Notes under the pieces: generated by a model
What the model saw: only the letters and a program-made list of their open reading frames with translations
Told to the model about the DNA's origin: nothing
Database searches by the model: none
In this document: piece by piece, positions 34,103-55,585 of the stretch
Layout: every line of letters begins with the position of its first letter
Position numbering within the stretch: the first letter of the stretch is position 1
Translations under genes and position numbers: made by a program
Assembly (NCBI GenBank): GCA_002271215.1
Contig: CP018628.1
Coordinates: forward strand, 3,844,001-3,908,000
DNA from: Lelliottia jeotgali
Lineage (GTDB): Bacteria; Pseudomonadota; Gammaproteobacteria; Enterobacterales; Enterobacteriaceae
Length of the DNA stretch: 64,000 bases
Direction: 5' to 3'

Positions 34103-35272
34103 ATGAGCACACCGATCAAACGGCTAGAAATCATAAAAAATGCCATTGAACTGGAAGATGACGACATCATCGACAGCCAACTGGCACGGCTGAAAAGTGA
34201 AGCGTTTGACGATGAGCTACAGGCGATCGTCGTAGCGCTTGAGAATAAAAACTATACCGCAGCGATCAGAGCCATCACCGCCTGGTTGCAGAGTCAGCGC
34301 TCACTGACTCAGTGGCGCGATCCGCAGGTTGCCGCCAGCAAGCTTGAATTGAAGGCTCTGGAAGAGCGCCTGCGCGAGCTGATTGATCGCCGTAACGCCC
34401 GCGTGCAACAACTGGACGAGTTCAACGATCTCTATTTCTCCCGTCTTGGCCCATTGATGTCGCAAATACTTCAGCTGCGTAAAACCCTCGCAGAACTGAA
34501 TCTGCGCCGCCAGCAGGCGGAGTCGCGTCGCCGCGAAGAGGATTATCGTCGCTGCCAGCAATATATGGCGCAGGCCGTTGAAGTGCTGACCACACTGACG
34601 CAGCGCTGGCGTGCGCTGCCAGCCGATTCGGTGCAGGCCGCCGACGCGCGTAAGCATTTGCAGCAGCAAAGCGATCTGATTGCCAATCTGTTGGCCGAAG
34701 CGCAAGAGCTGGAAATGGGCTTAACACGCGAAGAAGAACCGGCGCGTCAGGCGCGGGACGAGGCTAACGAAGAGTACGAGAAATATCGCGAGCAGCACCA
34801 CGATGCAGAAATGCGTCTGCGCAAAGGCAAGGATCTGTCAGAAGAAGATCAGAATGAGCTGAAACGGCTTTGGCGTCAGGCCAGCAAACTCTGCCATCCG
34901 GATCTGGTAGCGGACGATCTGAAAGAAGAAGCCAACACCATGATGGTGCAGCTCAACCAGGCCAAACAGCGCGGAGATGTGAAAGCGATTCGCTCGTTGG
35001 TGGCGCGTCTGCAGCAGGGCTTTGAGCCCCTGATGGCCAGCGATCGACTGAACGATCTGGAACGTATTCGCAAAAAAATGGCTCAGGTTCGCGAACAAAT
35101 CGACACTTTAGTGAACGAGCTGGCGGAGCTGGAGAAAGAAGAGTCCTGGCTGCTGGTCTCCTCGCTGAGCAATATGGAGTCTTATTTTGCCCAGCAGGAG
35201 AAAGCGCTGCACGACGTTCGTAGTGCGCTCGAACACCAGGTGAACGAAGCACAGCTCGACGAAGTTGCCTAG
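34103..35272 (+). CDS. Coiled-coil protein with an internal J-domain-like segment
   Basis: 389 residues, cytosolic, no membrane or signal segment. Residues 75-230 are dominated by heptad-like, Gln/Glu/Arg-rich coiled coil, and a second helical coil ends the protein (~310-380). Between them, EEDQNELKRLWRQASKLCHP (248-266) and the HPD tripeptide (265-267) are the signature of a J domain, which stimulates DnaK-type chaperones. That suggests a dedicated co-chaperone or adaptor, with unknown client. The gene ends at 35272, one base before the stop of the convergent nfeF. Not part of the E. coli K-12 order at this site. Confidence 0.75.
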   Translation: MSTPIKRLEIIKNAIELEDDDIIDSQLARLKSEAFDDELQAIVVALENKNYTAAIRAITAWLQSQRSLTQWRDPQVAASKLELKALEERLRELIDRRNARVQQLDEFNDLYFSRLGPLMSQILQLRKTLAELNLRRQQAESRRREEDYRRCQQYMAQAVEVLTTLTQRWRALPADSVQAADARKHLQQQSDLIANLLAEAQELEMGLTREEEPARQARDEANEEYEKYREQHHDAEMRLRKGKDLSEEDQNELKRLWRQASKLCHPDLVADDLKEEANTMMVQLNQAKQRGDVKAIRSLVARLQQGFEPLMASDRLNDLERIRKKMAQVREQIDTLVNELAELEKEESWLLVSSLSNMESYFAQQEKALHDVRSALEHQVNEAQLDEVA

Positions 35273-36037
35273 TTACTTCGCGTGCCAGTATGCGCTGGCA
35301 CGCACCAGCTGTGGATCAATCGCGTCAGTCTCAAACTGGCAACTCAGGTTTTTGACTACCTTCCCTTCCCCGGTCAACCAGATAAAGTAATCCGCAGCAG
35401 GCACGCTCAGCATCGCCAGACGATCGGCCACCGCCTGCTCGCTATGTCCGACAATCCAGGTTATGTTGAAATCACTCAGATGCGCCAGATAGTCCTTATA
35501 AGACTCATCACCCACGGTCACCACGGCGTGAATTTCCGGTTTGACCGGCAGTGCAGCAATCGCTTCCAGACGACGACGCAGCGCAGGCATGCCGGACTCA
35601 TCGCAAACGTACAACTGCCACGCATAATCTTCCGGCACCACCAGCGATCCGCGCGGGCCGCCGATCGTTAGCTTATCGCCTGCTTTAGCCTGTACCGCCC
35701 AGTTGCTCGCAAGCCCACCGTCATGAACAAAGAAATCGAGCACCAGTTCGTTGCGCGCCTCATCGTACAGCGGCGTGTAATCACGCGCTTGCGGGCGTAC
35801 ACCCTCACCCCAGTTGATGCCTTCGTCGGTCACAACCGGAGGTACAAAAGCTGCGCCCGGAGCCGGGAAAAAGACTTTGGTATGGTCGTCAAAACCCTTT
35901 GAACTAAAACCTTCCAGCGCTTCACCACCTAAGACGATGCGTTGAAAGCCAGCGCTTACACGCTCAACGCGGAGCACGGTCAGCTCGCGAAAGCGCAGTT
36001 CATTGCGTACACGTTGTGGGTAACGAGGTGATGTCAT
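35273..36037 (-). CDS. nfeF: NADPH-dependent ferric siderophore reductase
   Basis: Cytosolic flavoprotein that releases iron from siderophores by reducing Fe3+. 254 residues of the siderophore-interacting protein family: FAD-binding RDYTPLYD and GGLASNWAVQAKAGD regions in the first half and YVCDESGMPALRRRLE in the second. Starts at ATG 36037 with GAAGG upstream. Divergent from nfeR, whose product represses it in E. coli. A Fur-like sequence and an NfeR-like half-site lie in the 235-bp shared control region. Confidence 0.93.
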   Translation of the reverse strand: MTSPRYPQRVRNELRFRELTVLRVERVSAGFQRIVLGGEALEGFSSKGFDDHTKVFFPAPGAAFVPPVVTDEGINWGEGVRPQARDYTPLYDEARNELVLDFFVHDGGLASNWAVQAKAGDKLTIGGPRGSLVVPEDYAWQLYVCDESGMPALRRRLEAIAALPVKPEIHAVVTVGDESYKDYLAHLSDFNITWIVGHSEQAVADRLAMLSVPAADYFIWLTGEGKVVKNLSCQFETDAIDPQLVRASAYWHAK

Positions 36038-36065
36038 TTTTCTGCCTTCGTGAAGTGAATACGAT

Positions 36066-36098
36066 ATATCTAAATCAGATTCAAATGATAATGATTGC
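36066..36098 (-). promoter_or_regulatory. NfeR-like half-site and Fur-box-like sequence before nfeF
   Basis: ATATCTAA (36066-36073) is the inverse of the TTAGATAT copies near nfeR. Next to it ATGATAATGATTGC (36085-36098) resembles a Fur box core (GATAATGAT). They lie 28-62 bp upstream of nfeF, the right place for iron and nickel control of that gene. Matches are by eye. Confidence 0.5.
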
Positions 36099-36232
36099 TA
36101 ACAAACGAGATTGCAAGTCTTTTTTTGATATAGATGATTCATGCACATCCCCAATCTAAAAAATAACAACAAAGACAATTATTTCAATATGTTAAAGAAA
36201 AAATAAAAAACGAATTTGCTAACCAGACAACT

Positions 36233-36251
36233 TTAGATATAAATTAGATAT
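36233..36251 (+). promoter_or_regulatory. Repeated TTAGATAT sites before nfeR
   Basis: TTAGATAT at 36233-36240 and again at 36244-36251, 11 bp apart (one helical turn), lie directly upstream of the nfeR ribosome-binding site AAGGAG. An inverse copy lies by nfeF. They are candidates for NfeR autoregulation. Confidence 0.5.
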
Positions 36252-36272
36252 ATCAAATTAAGGAGAACACTC

Positions 36273-36821
36273 ATGCGACATTCACACGACGATTTTGGCC
36301 ACGAACACCACCATCATGGCCGTGGCGGGGAGCATCACGGTGGCGGTGGCGGACGCCGCCAGCGCTTCTTTGGCCACGGCGAGTTGCGCCTGGTGATTCT
36401 GGATATTCTCACCCGCAACGCCAGTCACGGCTATGAGCTGATTAAAGAGATTGAGAGCATGACGCAGGGAAACTACACCCCGAGTCCTGGTGTGATTTAT
36501 CCGACTCTCGATTTCCTGCAAGATCAGGCGTTTATTACGATTTCAGAAGAGGAAGGCGGGCGCAGGAAGATTGCCATCACCGTTGCCGGGCAGCACTGGC
36601 TTGATGAAAATAAGGAACATCTGGAACACATTCAGGCACGCATTACCGCACGCTGCGTGGGGTTCCAGTTGCGTAAAAACCCGCAAATGAAGCGGGCTCT
36701 GGATAACTTCAAAGCGGTACTGGACCTGAAAGTTAATCAGGGAGAGATCAGCGACGCGCAGCTTAAGCAGATTATTGGCGTTATCGACCGCGCAGCGCTG
36801 GATATCTCCCAGCTGGATTAA
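36273..36821 (+). CDS. nfeR: PadR-family nickel/iron-responsive repressor
   Basis: 182 residues. The N-terminus is rich in His and Gly ([18 protein letters not shown], residues 10-27), the metal-binding tail known in E. coli YqjI. It is followed by a PadR winged helix ([20 protein letters not shown] and [13 protein letters not shown]) and a C-terminal dimerisation helix region. It represses nfeF and itself, and nickel relieves repression in E. coli. ATG 36273 has AAGGAG. Its stop overlaps that of the convergent chemoreceptor gene by 4 bp. Confidence 0.93.
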   Translation: MRHSHDDFGHEHHHHGRGGEHHGGGGGRRQRFFGHGELRLVILDILTRNASHGYELIKEIESMTQGNYTPSPGVIYPTLDFLQDQAFITISEEEGGRRKIAITVAGQHWLDENKEHLEHIQARITARCVGFQLRKNPQMKRALDNFKAVLDLKVNQGEISDAQLKQIIGVIDRAALDISQLD

Positions 36822-38377
36822 GCCAGCGCTTCCTCGCGCACGCGGAATACTTTTACCAGCTCTTTCAGGTGCAGCGCCTGATCGTTAAGCGAAGCCGCCG
36901 CCGCAACAGACTCCTCCACCAGCGCTGAGTTCTGCTGGGTGGTGGAGTCGATCAGGCCAATCGCACTGTTAATTTGCGAGATGCCTTCCGTCTGTTCGTG
37001 GCTCGCCTGGCGTATCTCACGCAAAATAACGTCCATCTCTTCCACATTCCCCACCATGCCGTTAATGAGCCCGCTGGCTTTTTCCACCAGGTTCATTCCG
37101 TCCTGAGTCTGGCTAGTCGAGCTTTCGATCAGCTGGCGAATTTCGCTGGCTGAAGAGGCGCTTTTCTGCGCCAGCTGGCGCACTTCGCCCGCTACCACCG
37201 CAAATCCACGCCCATGCTCACCGGCACGCGCCGCTTCGACAGCGGCATTCAGCGCCAGAATGTTGGTCTGGAAGGCAATCGCATCGATCAGGTTGATGAT
37301 GTCGGACATGCGGTTAGAGGTTTCATTAATCAGGCGCATTTTCTGCGTCACCTGCTTCATCATCTCGCCGTTGTTTTTGACCACACTCGCCGCATCGGCG
37401 GAGAGATTTGTCGCTTCACCAGTGTGCGCCGCCGTATTTTTCACCGTCGCGGTGATCTGCTCCATCGACGCGGCAGTCTGCTCAACCGAGCTGGCCTGTT
37501 CTTCGGTACGTGCCGCCAGATCCTGATTCCCCGCGACAATTTGCGCCGCCGCGCTGGAGATATTTTCCGAGCCAGATTGAACCTGCTGCACAATTTCCAG
37601 AAGCCGGGTTTTCATCTCCATCAGCGCATGAAGCAGCAAACCCGTTTCGTCTTTGCTGCGTGTGGTGATGTTGCGGGTTAAATCGCCTTCGGCAATAGCT
37701 TCGGCAAACGAGACCGCCTCGCCCAGTGGGCGGGTGATGGAACGCACGATAAACCAGCCAATCGTACTGCCGATAACCACGCTAAACACGGTCAGGATCA
37801 CCAGCAACAGGCGGTTGGTGTTGAAATCCCCGTCGACCTGCTTCCCGGCGCTCTGCATTTCACTGTTTTGCACCGCGATCAGCTCCTGCACTTTGGCCTT
37901 GTATGCCTGTTGCAGGTTCACCGTTTTGGTCATCATCTCCTGGATCGCGCCCTCACGATCCTTGTTCTGCACCGCCTGCAATATCCGGTAACGAGAATCC
38001 AGATACTGCTGACGCACATCCCGAATGCCGGTAAGGATCTGTTGCGATTTGGGGTCTTTAAGAGAGTTATTCAGGTCCGTGAGGATGACGGTAATGTGTT
38101 CGCTGATCTCCTTCAGCCGCTGCTGCGACTGAGCGGCATACTGGCCCTGCTCATCCAGCAGCATGAGCTGTTGAGTGCTAACAAATTCCTGGAAGTTATC
38201 GATTAACTGATTGGCTTTTACCGTCGTCGGGTAATCCTGGGTAATGATGGATTGCATCCCATTATTTGCCCGATTCAGGCTCAGGAGCGACAGGCTGGCG
38301 CTTACGACCATCAAAACAATTAAGAATCCAAAGGCCAGAAATAATTTTGTGCCGATCTTTACGTCATGTAAGAACAT
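36818..38377 (-). CDS. Methyl-accepting chemotaxis protein
   Basis: Membrane chemoreceptor of 519 residues from ATG 38377, which has GGAG 5 bases upstream; the frame continues 33 codons further without such a site. Order: transmembrane segment 1 ([20 protein letters not shown], ~13-32), a four-helix-type periplasmic domain, transmembrane segment 2 ([20 protein letters not shown], ~192-211), HAMP, then the signalling domain with the hairpin [20 protein letters not shown]. No C-terminal NWETF-type CheR tether. Ligand unknown. E. coli K-12 has no receptor gene here; it lies back to back after aer with a strong terminator between. Confidence 0.9.
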   Translation of the reverse strand: MFLHDVKIGTKLFLAFGFLIVLMVVSASLSLLSLNRANNGMQSIITQDYPTTVKANQLIDNFQEFVSTQQLMLLDEQGQYAAQSQQRLKEISEHITVILTDLNNSLKDPKSQQILTGIRDVRQQYLDSRYRILQAVQNKDREGAIQEMMTKTVNLQQAYKAKVQELIAVQNSEMQSAGKQVDGDFNTNRLLLVILTVFSVVIGSTIGWFIVRSITRPLGEAVSFAEAIAEGDLTRNITTRSKDETGLLLHALMEMKTRLLEIVQQVQSGSENISSAAAQIVAGNQDLAARTEEQASSVEQTAASMEQITATVKNTAAHTGEATNLSADAASVVKNNGEMMKQVTQKMRLINETSNRMSDIINLIDAIAFQTNILALNAAVEAARAGEHGRGFAVVAGEVRQLAQKSASSASEIRQLIESSTSQTQDGMNLVEKASGLINGMVGNVEEMDVILREIRQASHEQTEGISQINSAIGLIDSTTQQNSALVEESVAAAASLNDQALHLKELVKVFRVREEALA

Positions 38378-38662
38378 ATATACTCCATCGATGTGATTAT
38401 TTCTCAGACGATCAGCGTTATCGGTAACTTTCTCGCTAACTTTATGACTTTGATCGTTTTTATATTTCATAACCACGGCAATGGATAGGCTGAATCTATT
38501 AATAACGCGCCATCGATCGTTACTTAAGCTTCAGACAGTCTCTTTGTGAAATAGCGTTGGGGTAAATTGGCTTAGGTGAATATAAATAACTGAGGTGATT
38601 ATTTTAGTTATTTAATATTAAATTAACATTTGAACGTAAATATAATTACAACTTTAGGAACG

Positions 38663-38702
38663 AAAAAGCCCGCTTATTTCTGCCGAAATAAGCGGGCTTT
38701 TT
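38663..38702 (-). terminator. Strong terminator after aer
   Basis: A 17-bp perfect stem (38663-38679 with 38686-38702), centred on AGCCCGCTTATTT, has a 6-base loop and A/T tracts on both sides. It starts 18 bp beyond the aer stop and could act in both directions. Confidence 0.88.
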
Positions 38703-38719
38703 TCCTGAACCTTACTGAC

Positions 38720-40240
38720 TCAATGGAGAACCGTTACCGCATCTTCAAGACGTCCGGCGCGGTGCTTCACCATTGCCGAAACGCGGGCGCTCTCTTCCAC
38801 CAGATCGGCGTTTTTCTGCGTGATGTCATCCAGTTCAGCCACCGCGCGAGTCAGGTCAGATAGCCCTGTCGCCTGCTCGGACGTCGAGTGACTGATCTGG
38901 GCAATCAGGCGCGTCACATTTTGTACCTGCTCAACAATGTCATCCATAGTGCGCCCGGCGGCATGAACTTGGTCGGAACCCGACTGAACCTTGCTGGCAC
39001 TGGCATCAATCAGTTTGCGGATATCATTCGCAGCGCTGGCGCTGCGGCTTGCCAGGTGGCGAACCTCTCCGGCCACCACGGCAAAGCCTTTGCCCTGCTC
39101 GCCCGCACGCGCCGCTTCTACTGCCGCATTGAGCGCCAGAATATTGGTCTGGAAGGCGATATCGTTGATGAGTTTAGTGATGGAGCCAATCCGCTGGGTG
39201 CTGTCGGCAATATCGTCCATCGTTTTCACGACGGTCTGCATTGCGCTGCCGCCTTCAGCCGCCGCACCGCTCGCCACTATCGAGAGTTTATCAGCCGCCG
39301 CTGCGGTTTCAGAATTACTCTGCACCGATGCCGCCATCTGATTCATGGTGGTCACCGTCTGCTGCACGTTAGCCACCGTCTGACGGGTGCGGTCATTAAG
39401 ATCTTCATTGCCCTTCGCCAGGCGATCGCTGCCATCACGCACGCTCACCACCTGACTTGAAACATCATTGATCAGCCAGCGACACATCAGCCCCAGCTGT
39501 CCAACGGCACGTAAGGTCAGCCCAAGCTCGTCGCTGCGATTAAGATGGTCGACGCTGTTCCGCTCACCGGTTGCGACTTTGAGCGCCTGTCGGGCCACAT
39601 TTTCTACCGGACGGACGATTTGCTGCTCGAACAGAACGGTGCCCAGCAGCATCACCAGCGCGCTCGCACCCAATGCGGCCCAGCTCGCATGCGTTGCAAT
39701 AAGCGTGGCCGCCAGTGCCACAAACAGTATTGCCATGACGCTACGCACCCGCCAGCGCAGCGGCATCGCCGGTAATTTCCCAAACACGCCTTTACTCACC
39801 ACCAGCCCTTTATGAACGCGCTTGTTGCAGCGCCCTTCGTTCAGCGCTTTGTACAGTGGCTCAACCGCCGCGATCTCTTCCGCCGTCGCCCGGGTACGAA
39901 TCGACATGTACCCCGTCACCGCACCGCCGCGCACCATTGGCACTGCGTTAGCACGCACCCAGTAGTGGTCGCCATTCTTGCGGCGGTTTTTCACGATCCC
40001 GCTCCACGGCTCGCCCTGTTTTAGCGTGTACCACATATCGGCAAACGCCGCTTTCGGCATATCCGGGTGGCGCACTAAATTGTGCGGCTGCCCCAGCAAT
40101 TCATCCAGTTGGTAGCCGCTCACTTTCACGAAGGTGTCGTTGGTGTGGGTCATGTGGCTGTGGAGATCGGTGGTGGACATGAGGGTGGTATCGTCGTTCA
40201 GAGGATATTCATTCTGAGTGACATACGGTTGAGCGGACAT
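38720..40240 (-). CDS. aer: Aerotaxis/energy-taxis receptor
   Basis: Senses redox state through FAD and steers the cell to oxygen. 506 residues from ATG 40240, identical in length to E. coli Aer. A PAS domain (about 1-120; [19 protein letters not shown] and [11 protein letters not shown]) is followed by a membrane anchor hairpin (~165-205), HAMP ([19 protein letters not shown]) and the signalling domain with [20 protein letters not shown]. No methylation tether at the end. Flanked by terminator on one side and a 426-bp gap to patA on the other. Confidence 0.96.
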   Translation of the reverse strand: MSAQPYVTQNEYPLNDDTTLMSTTDLHSHMTHTNDTFVKVSGYQLDELLGQPHNLVRHPDMPKAAFADMWYTLKQGEPWSGIVKNRRKNGDHYWVRANAVPMVRGGAVTGYMSIRTRATAEEIAAVEPLYKALNEGRCNKRVHKGLVVSKGVFGKLPAMPLRWRVRSVMAILFVALAATLIATHASWAALGASALVMLLGTVLFEQQIVRPVENVARQALKVATGERNSVDHLNRSDELGLTLRAVGQLGLMCRWLINDVSSQVVSVRDGSDRLAKGNEDLNDRTRQTVANVQQTVTTMNQMAASVQSNSETAAAADKLSIVASGAAAEGGSAMQTVVKTMDDIADSTQRIGSITKLINDIAFQTNILALNAAVEAARAGEQGKGFAVVAGEVRHLASRSASAANDIRKLIDASASKVQSGSDQVHAAGRTMDDIVEQVQNVTRLIAQISHSTSEQATGLSDLTRAVAELDDITQKNADLVEESARVSAMVKHRAGRLEDAVTVLH

Positions 40241-40613
40241 GATGGGCATCCCTTGCAGGTTATTTGAATGTTAATTTTGTGGGTTTATCTTTTTTCGGCG
40301 GTAAACAGTTTATCTTTAGTTGTTAAATCCGATCGAGATCGCAAATTGCGGTTAAACCGCACTTTTTGTACGCATTTCTAATTGATTGATTTCAAATACT
40401 TTCATAAAGAAATTACCCACAAAGGCTGACCTGTTAACGTCTCCTTAAGAATCAAAGTCCGCACCACAAGGGTGCAACTGACCCATTCAGGCGCAAATAA
40501 CTCCCTCGCAAAGCCCAGCGGCAAACCTCGTTTCGCCCTCCCGGCACGATTAAATTTTGCGCAACATTATTTTAACCTGGCATTTATCCCGATTTTCGTT
40601 AAGTCACCAGAAG
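40241..40613. other. Divergent gap between aer and patA
   Basis: No gene seen in about 370 bp. It should hold the aer promoter (a sigma-28 promoter is expected from E. coli, though I could not point to one with confidence) and upstream activator sites for the sigma-54 promoter of patA. Confidence 0.4.
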
Positions 40614-40629
40614 TGGCGTAATCCCTGCA
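40614..40629 (+). promoter_or_regulatory. Sigma-54 promoter of patA
   Basis: TGGCGTAATCCCTGCA has the GG and GC dinucleotides exactly 12 bp apart, as in the -24/-12 consensus TGGCAC-N5-TTGCA. It ends 46 bp before the start codon. In E. coli patA (ygjG) is known to be driven by sigma-54 under nitrogen limitation, which agrees. Confidence 0.75.
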
Positions 40630-40633
40630 ATAA

Positions 40634-42055
<1,422 letters not shown>

Positions 42056-42068
42056 GTGCCGATATCTC

Positions 42069-42142
42069 GCCGGATGGCGCTGCACTTATCCGGCCTACGT
42101 GAGAGTGGTTTCGTAGGCCGGATAAGTGCAGCGCCATCCGGC
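42069..42142. repeat. Perfect 31-bp inverted repeat (REP pair/BIME)
   Basis: Arms 42069-42099 and 42112-42142 are perfect reverse complements, starting GCCGGATGGCGCTGCACTT, with a 12-base loop. This is the REP consensus of enterobacteria. A run of seven T follows (42143-42149), so it also serves as terminator for patA, facing the convergent ygjH. Confidence 0.9.
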
Positions 42143-42147
42143 TTTTT

Positions 42148-43601
<1,454 letters not shown>

Positions 43602-43607
43602 ACCCCT

Positions 43608-43697
43608 TGCCGGGTGGCGGCTACGCCTTACCCGGCCTACAAAACCCGAGGCCGTTGAAGGTTTTGTAGACCCGGTAAGCGCAGCGCCACCGGGCAA
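43608..43697. repeat. REP pair (BIME) after ebgR
   Basis: TGCCGGGTGGCGGCTACGCC with CCGGCCTACAAAAC on the left is mirrored imperfectly by GTTTTGTAGACCCGGTAAGC and GCGCCACCGGGCA on the right. The centre is about 15 bases. Typical REP composition. Confidence 0.8.
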
Positions 43698-43764
43698 TGA
43701 CCTCATCTCCCTCTCCCCCCTATTTTCGTGATCCACTTAACTCATTTCATTTTTACTGATTTTA

Positions 43765-43785
43765 TTTAGTAAATTATTTACTAAA
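43765..43785. promoter_or_regulatory. ebg operator before ebgA
   Basis: TTTAGTAAA-TTA-TTTACTAAA is a perfect 9+3+9 inverted repeat ending 38 bp before the ebgA start. Its arms recur upstream of ebgR. LacI-family proteins bind such sites, and EbgR is encoded immediately upstream. Confidence 0.8.
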
Positions 43786-43799
43786 CTCCCCAGCAATGA

Positions 43800-47335
<3,536 letters not shown>

Positions 47336-47359
47336 AAAGATCCGGTGGCGCCGAAGTAG

Positions 47360-52286
<4,927 letters not shown>

Positions 52287-52372
52287 TCTGGGCCCCTCAC
52301 CCCGGCCCTCTCCCCAAGGGAGAGGGAGAAAAGCGAATGACCCCCTCACCTACAGGGAGAACACCGGACGAT

Positions 52373-52407
52373 CCCCTCTCCCTGTGGGAGAGGGTTAGGG
52401 TGAGGGG
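52373..52407. repeat. CCCTCTCCCTGTGGGAGAGGG-type palindromic repeat
   Basis: A hairpin with arms CCCTCTCCC and GGGAGAGGG is followed by TTAGGGTGAGGGG. A related partial unit lies at 52294-52330. The same unit recurs at 60950-60982 between lsrK and fadH, so copies flank the whole lsr block. Known as a dispersed enterobacterial repeat of this type. Confidence 0.75.
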
Positions 52408-52414
52408 CAAGGTC

Positions 52415-52708
52415 TTACTCCGGCATCAACCCCACAAAACTGCGCTTCTTACGCGGCTCCGACATCAACGCCTCAAGCTTATCGACGCACGCCAGATAGT
52501 GCGGGGTTTTCTTGTGGGCCAGCACCGCCTCTTCGTCTTTATACGCCTCGTAGATAAAGAACCGGGTTTTCACTCGCGGGTCCTGCAACACGTCAAACCG
52601 CAGATTTCCCGGCTCCTGAATCGCCCCTTCGTGATTAGCGCGAAACACCTCCAGAAACTCATCCACGCGCTCCGGTTTGATATTGATTTCCACTAACGTC
52701 ACGTTCAT
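52415..52708 (-). CDS. lsrG: AI-2 phosphate isomerase LsrG
   Basis: Isomerises phospho-AI-2 for cleavage by LsrF, ending the quorum signal. 97 residues from ATG 52708; the longer open frame upstream lies inside lsrF. Single antibiotic-monooxygenase-type ferredoxin-like domain ([32 protein letters not shown]). Start overlaps the lsrF stop in ATGA. Last gene of the leftward lsr operon. Confidence 0.95.
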   Translation of the reverse strand: MNVTLVEINIKPERVDEFLEVFRANHEGAIQEPGNLRFDVLQDPRVKTRFFIYEAYKDEEAVLAHKKTPHYLACVDKLEALMSEPRKKRSFVGLMPE

Positions 52709-53592
52709 TTCACCTCTCCCTGTTTCTCTTCCTGCCAGAACTGGAACGCCTCGCGGGCGCTCATGTTCTCGTGTACCACTTTCTTCACTGCCTTCAGCAT
52801 CGCCAGCGGCGCGCTGGACTGGAAGATGTTGCGCCCCATATCCACGCCCGACGCCCCCTGATCGATAGCGCGGAAGCACATCTCCAGCGCCTCGTGTTCC
52901 GGCAGCTTTTTACCCCCGGCGATCACAATTGGTACCGGGCAGCTGGCGGTCACTTTTTCGAAGCCCTCTTCCACGAAATAGGTTTTGACGAATTGCGCCC
53001 CCATTTCGGCAGCAATACGGCTGGCGAGCGAGAAGTAGCGCGCGTCGCGAGCCATCTCTTTCCCGACGCCGGTTACCGCCAGCGTCGGAATGCCGTAGCG
53101 GTTCCCTGCATCCACCAGTTTGATAATGTTGTTGATCGACTGATGCTCAAATTCGCTGCCGATATACACCTGCGCCGCCACGGCGCAGACGTTCAGGCGC
53201 AGCGCATCTTCCATCGCCACCGCCACGCATTCGTTCGACAGCTCACCCAGAATCGAGTTACCGCCCGAGGCGCGCAGCACCACCGGTTTGTTGGTGGCTG
53301 GCGGCACGGTGCTTCGCAAAATGCCACGGGTACACATCAGCACGTCGGTCTCGGCAAACAGCGGAGCAATCGACAGATCGATGCGCTCAAGCCCGGTGGT
53401 TGGCCCCTGAAAATAGCCGTGGTCGAAGGCGAGCATCACCGTGCGGTTGCTTTTTGGATTAAAGATGCGCGCCAGCCGCGACTGCATCCCCCAGTCCAGC
53501 GCGCCGCAACCCTTCAGGGTAAAGGGCACGTTCTGCTGCGGCGTGCCGATGCCAAAATCTTTTCCGTCTTTGATGTCATCTAAATCAGCCAT
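52705..53592 (-). CDS. lsrF: 3-hydroxy-2,4-pentadione 5-phosphate thiolase LsrF
   Basis: Class-I-aldolase-like enzyme that transfers an acetyl group from the isomerised AI-2 phosphate to CoA. 295 residues (E. coli 291). The [19 protein letters not shown] start of the barrel and the Schiff-base-type Lys in [14 protein letters not shown] are conserved. Follows lsrB after 11 bp and overlaps lsrG by 4 bp. Confidence 0.95.
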   Translation of the reverse strand: MADLDDIKDGKDFGIGTPQQNVPFTLKGCGALDWGMQSRLARIFNPKSNRTVMLAFDHGYFQGPTTGLERIDLSIAPLFAETDVLMCTRGILRSTVPPATNKPVVLRASGGNSILGELSNECVAVAMEDALRLNVCAVAAQVYIGSEFEHQSINNIIKLVDAGNRYGIPTLAVTGVGKEMARDARYFSLASRIAAEMGAQFVKTYFVEEGFEKVTASCPVPIVIAGGKKLPEHEALEMCFRAIDQGASGVDMGRNIFQSSAPLAMLKAVKKVVHENMSAREAFQFWQEEKQGEVK

Positions 53593-53603
53593 GTTCTCCC
53601 CCG

Positions 53604-54605
53604 TCAGAAGTCGTATTTGTCGATGTTCTCTTTGGTGAACACCACGCGCTCCGGCAGCAGCACGATGCCGTTCCCTTTCGCCTCATACTGATAGCCCTGC
53701 ACGCTGTTCGGCTCGACCTTCAGCACGCCGATGCCTTTCACATCCACGCTGTCGCCGACATTAAGATCGCCTTTTTTCAACAAATGATCGGCGACATTGA
53801 CCGCAATTTTGCCCTGCTGTACCACATCCCACAGGCCAAAGGCTTTCACCGTGCCGCGCTCGACGTACGGGCGCATCACGTTTGGCGTACTGAAACCGAC
53901 AATCGCCACCCCTTCACGTTTGAGGTTTTCCGCCGCCTGTGCCGCCGCTGGCAGCGCGTTGGCATCCGGGGCAATGATCGCATCCAGATCCGGATAGGCT
54001 TTTAAGATCCCTTCGGCGGTTTGCAGAGATTTGGTGGCGTCGTTATAGCCAAACTGGGTGGTCACGACCTGCCATTGCGGGTGGTCTTTCTCGATTTTGG
54101 CCTTCGCCTCTTTCACCCACTGGTTCTGGTCGGTTACGGTCGGGCTTGAGTAGAAGAAGGCGACTTTGGCGTTCGGCTTGGTGACCTGTTTTCCGGCCAT
54201 ATCGACCAGCAATCCACCGAGCTGTTCCGGCGTCCCCTGGTTGATATAGACGCTGCGGCATTCAGGTTTGGTGTCGGAATCCCAGGTCAGCACTTTCACG
54301 CCGCGCTGCATCGCACGTTTCAGCGCCGGGCAGAGGCCGTCCGGCGAGACGGCGGAGACGATAATCGCGTTGAAGCCCTGGTTAACGAAGTTGTTGATGA
54401 GCTGCACCTGGCCGGAGACGCTCGGCTCGGTCGGGCCGTCGTAGGTCACGTCCACGCCGAGTTCTTTACCCGCCTCTTTCGCGCCGTTGCCGCCGCTGGT
54501 AAAGAAGCCGACGCCAACCAGTTTCGGAATGAAGGCAATCCGTTCGGCGGCCTGCGCCGAGGCAAAGCTTAACGCCATCGCCAGGACTATCAATTTTGTT
54601 TTCAT
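53604..54605 (-). CDS. lsrB: AI-2 periplasmic binding protein LsrB
   Basis: 333 residues with signal peptide [20 protein letters not shown]. Captures the (2R,4S)-tetrahydroxytetrahydrofuran form of AI-2 in relatives. Sugar-binding-protein fold with [20 protein letters not shown] at the mature start; the ligand-site residues (Lys, Asp, Gln, Pro, Ala of the Salmonella protein) appear kept around [12 protein letters not shown] and [12 protein letters not shown] overlaps the lsrD stop in ATGA (54602-54605). The frame beyond this ATG belongs to lsrD. Confidence 0.95.
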   Translation of the reverse strand: MKTKLIVLAMALSFASAQAAERIAFIPKLVGVGFFTSGGNGAKEAGKELGVDVTYDGPTEPSVSGQVQLINNFVNQGFNAIIVSAVSPDGLCPALKRAMQRGVKVLTWDSDTKPECRSVYINQGTPEQLGGLLVDMAGKQVTKPNAKVAFFYSSPTVTDQNQWVKEAKAKIEKDHPQWQVVTTQFGYNDATKSLQTAEGILKAYPDLDAIIAPDANALPAAAQAAENLKREGVAIVGFSTPNVMRPYVERGTVKAFGLWDVVQQGKIAVNVADHLLKKGDLNVGDSVDVKGIGVLKVEPNSVQGYQYEAKGNGIVLLPERVVFTKENIDKYDF

Positions 54606-55585
54606 CTTACGCTCCGGGTATTTTTTGTGAGAAGAGTGCGCAGCCATTCACGGTGCAGACTCAGCGAACGTCCCATCACCACCACAACCAACAGCGCCCC
54701 TGACAGCGCGCTCGACACCTGGTTGGGGATGCCGACCATCTGTAAACCCTGTTGCAGATACCCCACCAGCAATGCCGCCAGCGCCGTACCGACAACCGAA
54801 CCTGAACCGCCATAAATATTCGCCCCGCCGAGCACCGCCGCCGTGAGCGCAGGCATCAGCAAGTCGCGCCCCAAATCAGAACGCGCCGAGCCAAAATAGG
54901 AGACCATCACCAGCGCGGCAATGGCCGACGCCACGCCAACCAGCCCGTACAGCGCATAGGGCATTCCGTTCACCGACAGCGCCGCATAGCGTGCCGCACG
55001 CGGGTTTTGCCCAATCAAAAACAAGTGTCGACCAAAGCGCCCGCGATGGGTGAGAAGCCAGAAGAAGAAGGTGATCACTGCAAAAAGCACTAACGGAATT
55101 GGCAGGCCAAACAGCGTGAGATTGGCAAACGCCGTAAAGCTGTCCGGGAAGCCGCCGATGCCCTCATAGCCGGTCGCGCCCGCCATGCCGGAGAGCAGCA
55201 GCGCGCCGCCGCCGTAGAGGTAAAGCGTGCCGAGGGTGATCACCAGCGGGCTGATGCCGGTGTAGTGAATCAGTGCGGCGTTGAACAGGCCGCACAGCAG
55301 GCCAACCAGCAGCGTGAGTGGGATCGCCAGCGCCATCGGCCAGCCTGCCTGCATCATCACGCCCAGCGCAATCGCGCACAGGCCAATGGTCGAACCGAGA
55401 GAAATATCAATCCCACCGCTGATGATCACCAGTGTCAGCGGCAGCGCCACAATACCGATGCAGATGAAATCGCTGGTGCTGAACAGCAGCATGTTGATGT
55501 CTAGCATGCGCGGGTTGATGGCCCCGAATAGCAGGATCTCCAGCACCAGTAGAATCAGCAGCGCGCTTTCCCAGTTAAGCTTCAT
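54602..55585 (-). CDS. lsrD: AI-2 ABC transporter permease LsrD
   Basis: Inner-membrane permease of 327 residues (E. coli 330) with about ten hydrophobic segments; half of the LsrCD channel. The [20 protein letters not shown] and [15 protein letters not shown] loop regions match the ribose-type permease family. Starts the base after the lsrC stop (TAA-ATG at 55588-55583) and overlaps lsrB. Confidence 0.94.
   Translation of the reverse strand: MKLNWESALLILLVLEILLFGAINPRMLDINMLLFSTSDFICIGIVALPLTLVIISGGIDISLGSTIGLCAIALGVMMQAGWPMALAIPLTLLVGLLCGLFNAALIHYTGISPLVITLGTLYLYGGGALLLSGMAGATGYEGIGGFPDSFTAFANLTLFGLPIPLVLFAVITFFFWLLTHRGRFGRHLFLIGQNPRAARYAALSVNGMPYALYGLVGVASAIAALVMVSYFGSARSDLGRDLLMPALTAAVLGGANIYGGSGSVVGTALAALLVGYLQQGLQMVGIPNQVSSALSGALLVVVVMGRSLSLHREWLRTLLTKNTRSVR

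Noticed and set aside
40536..40556. Second sigma-54 promoter upstream of patA (GGCACGATTAAATTTTGC)
   Set aside because: The GG and GC dinucleotides are 16 bp apart instead of 12, which does not suit sigma-54.
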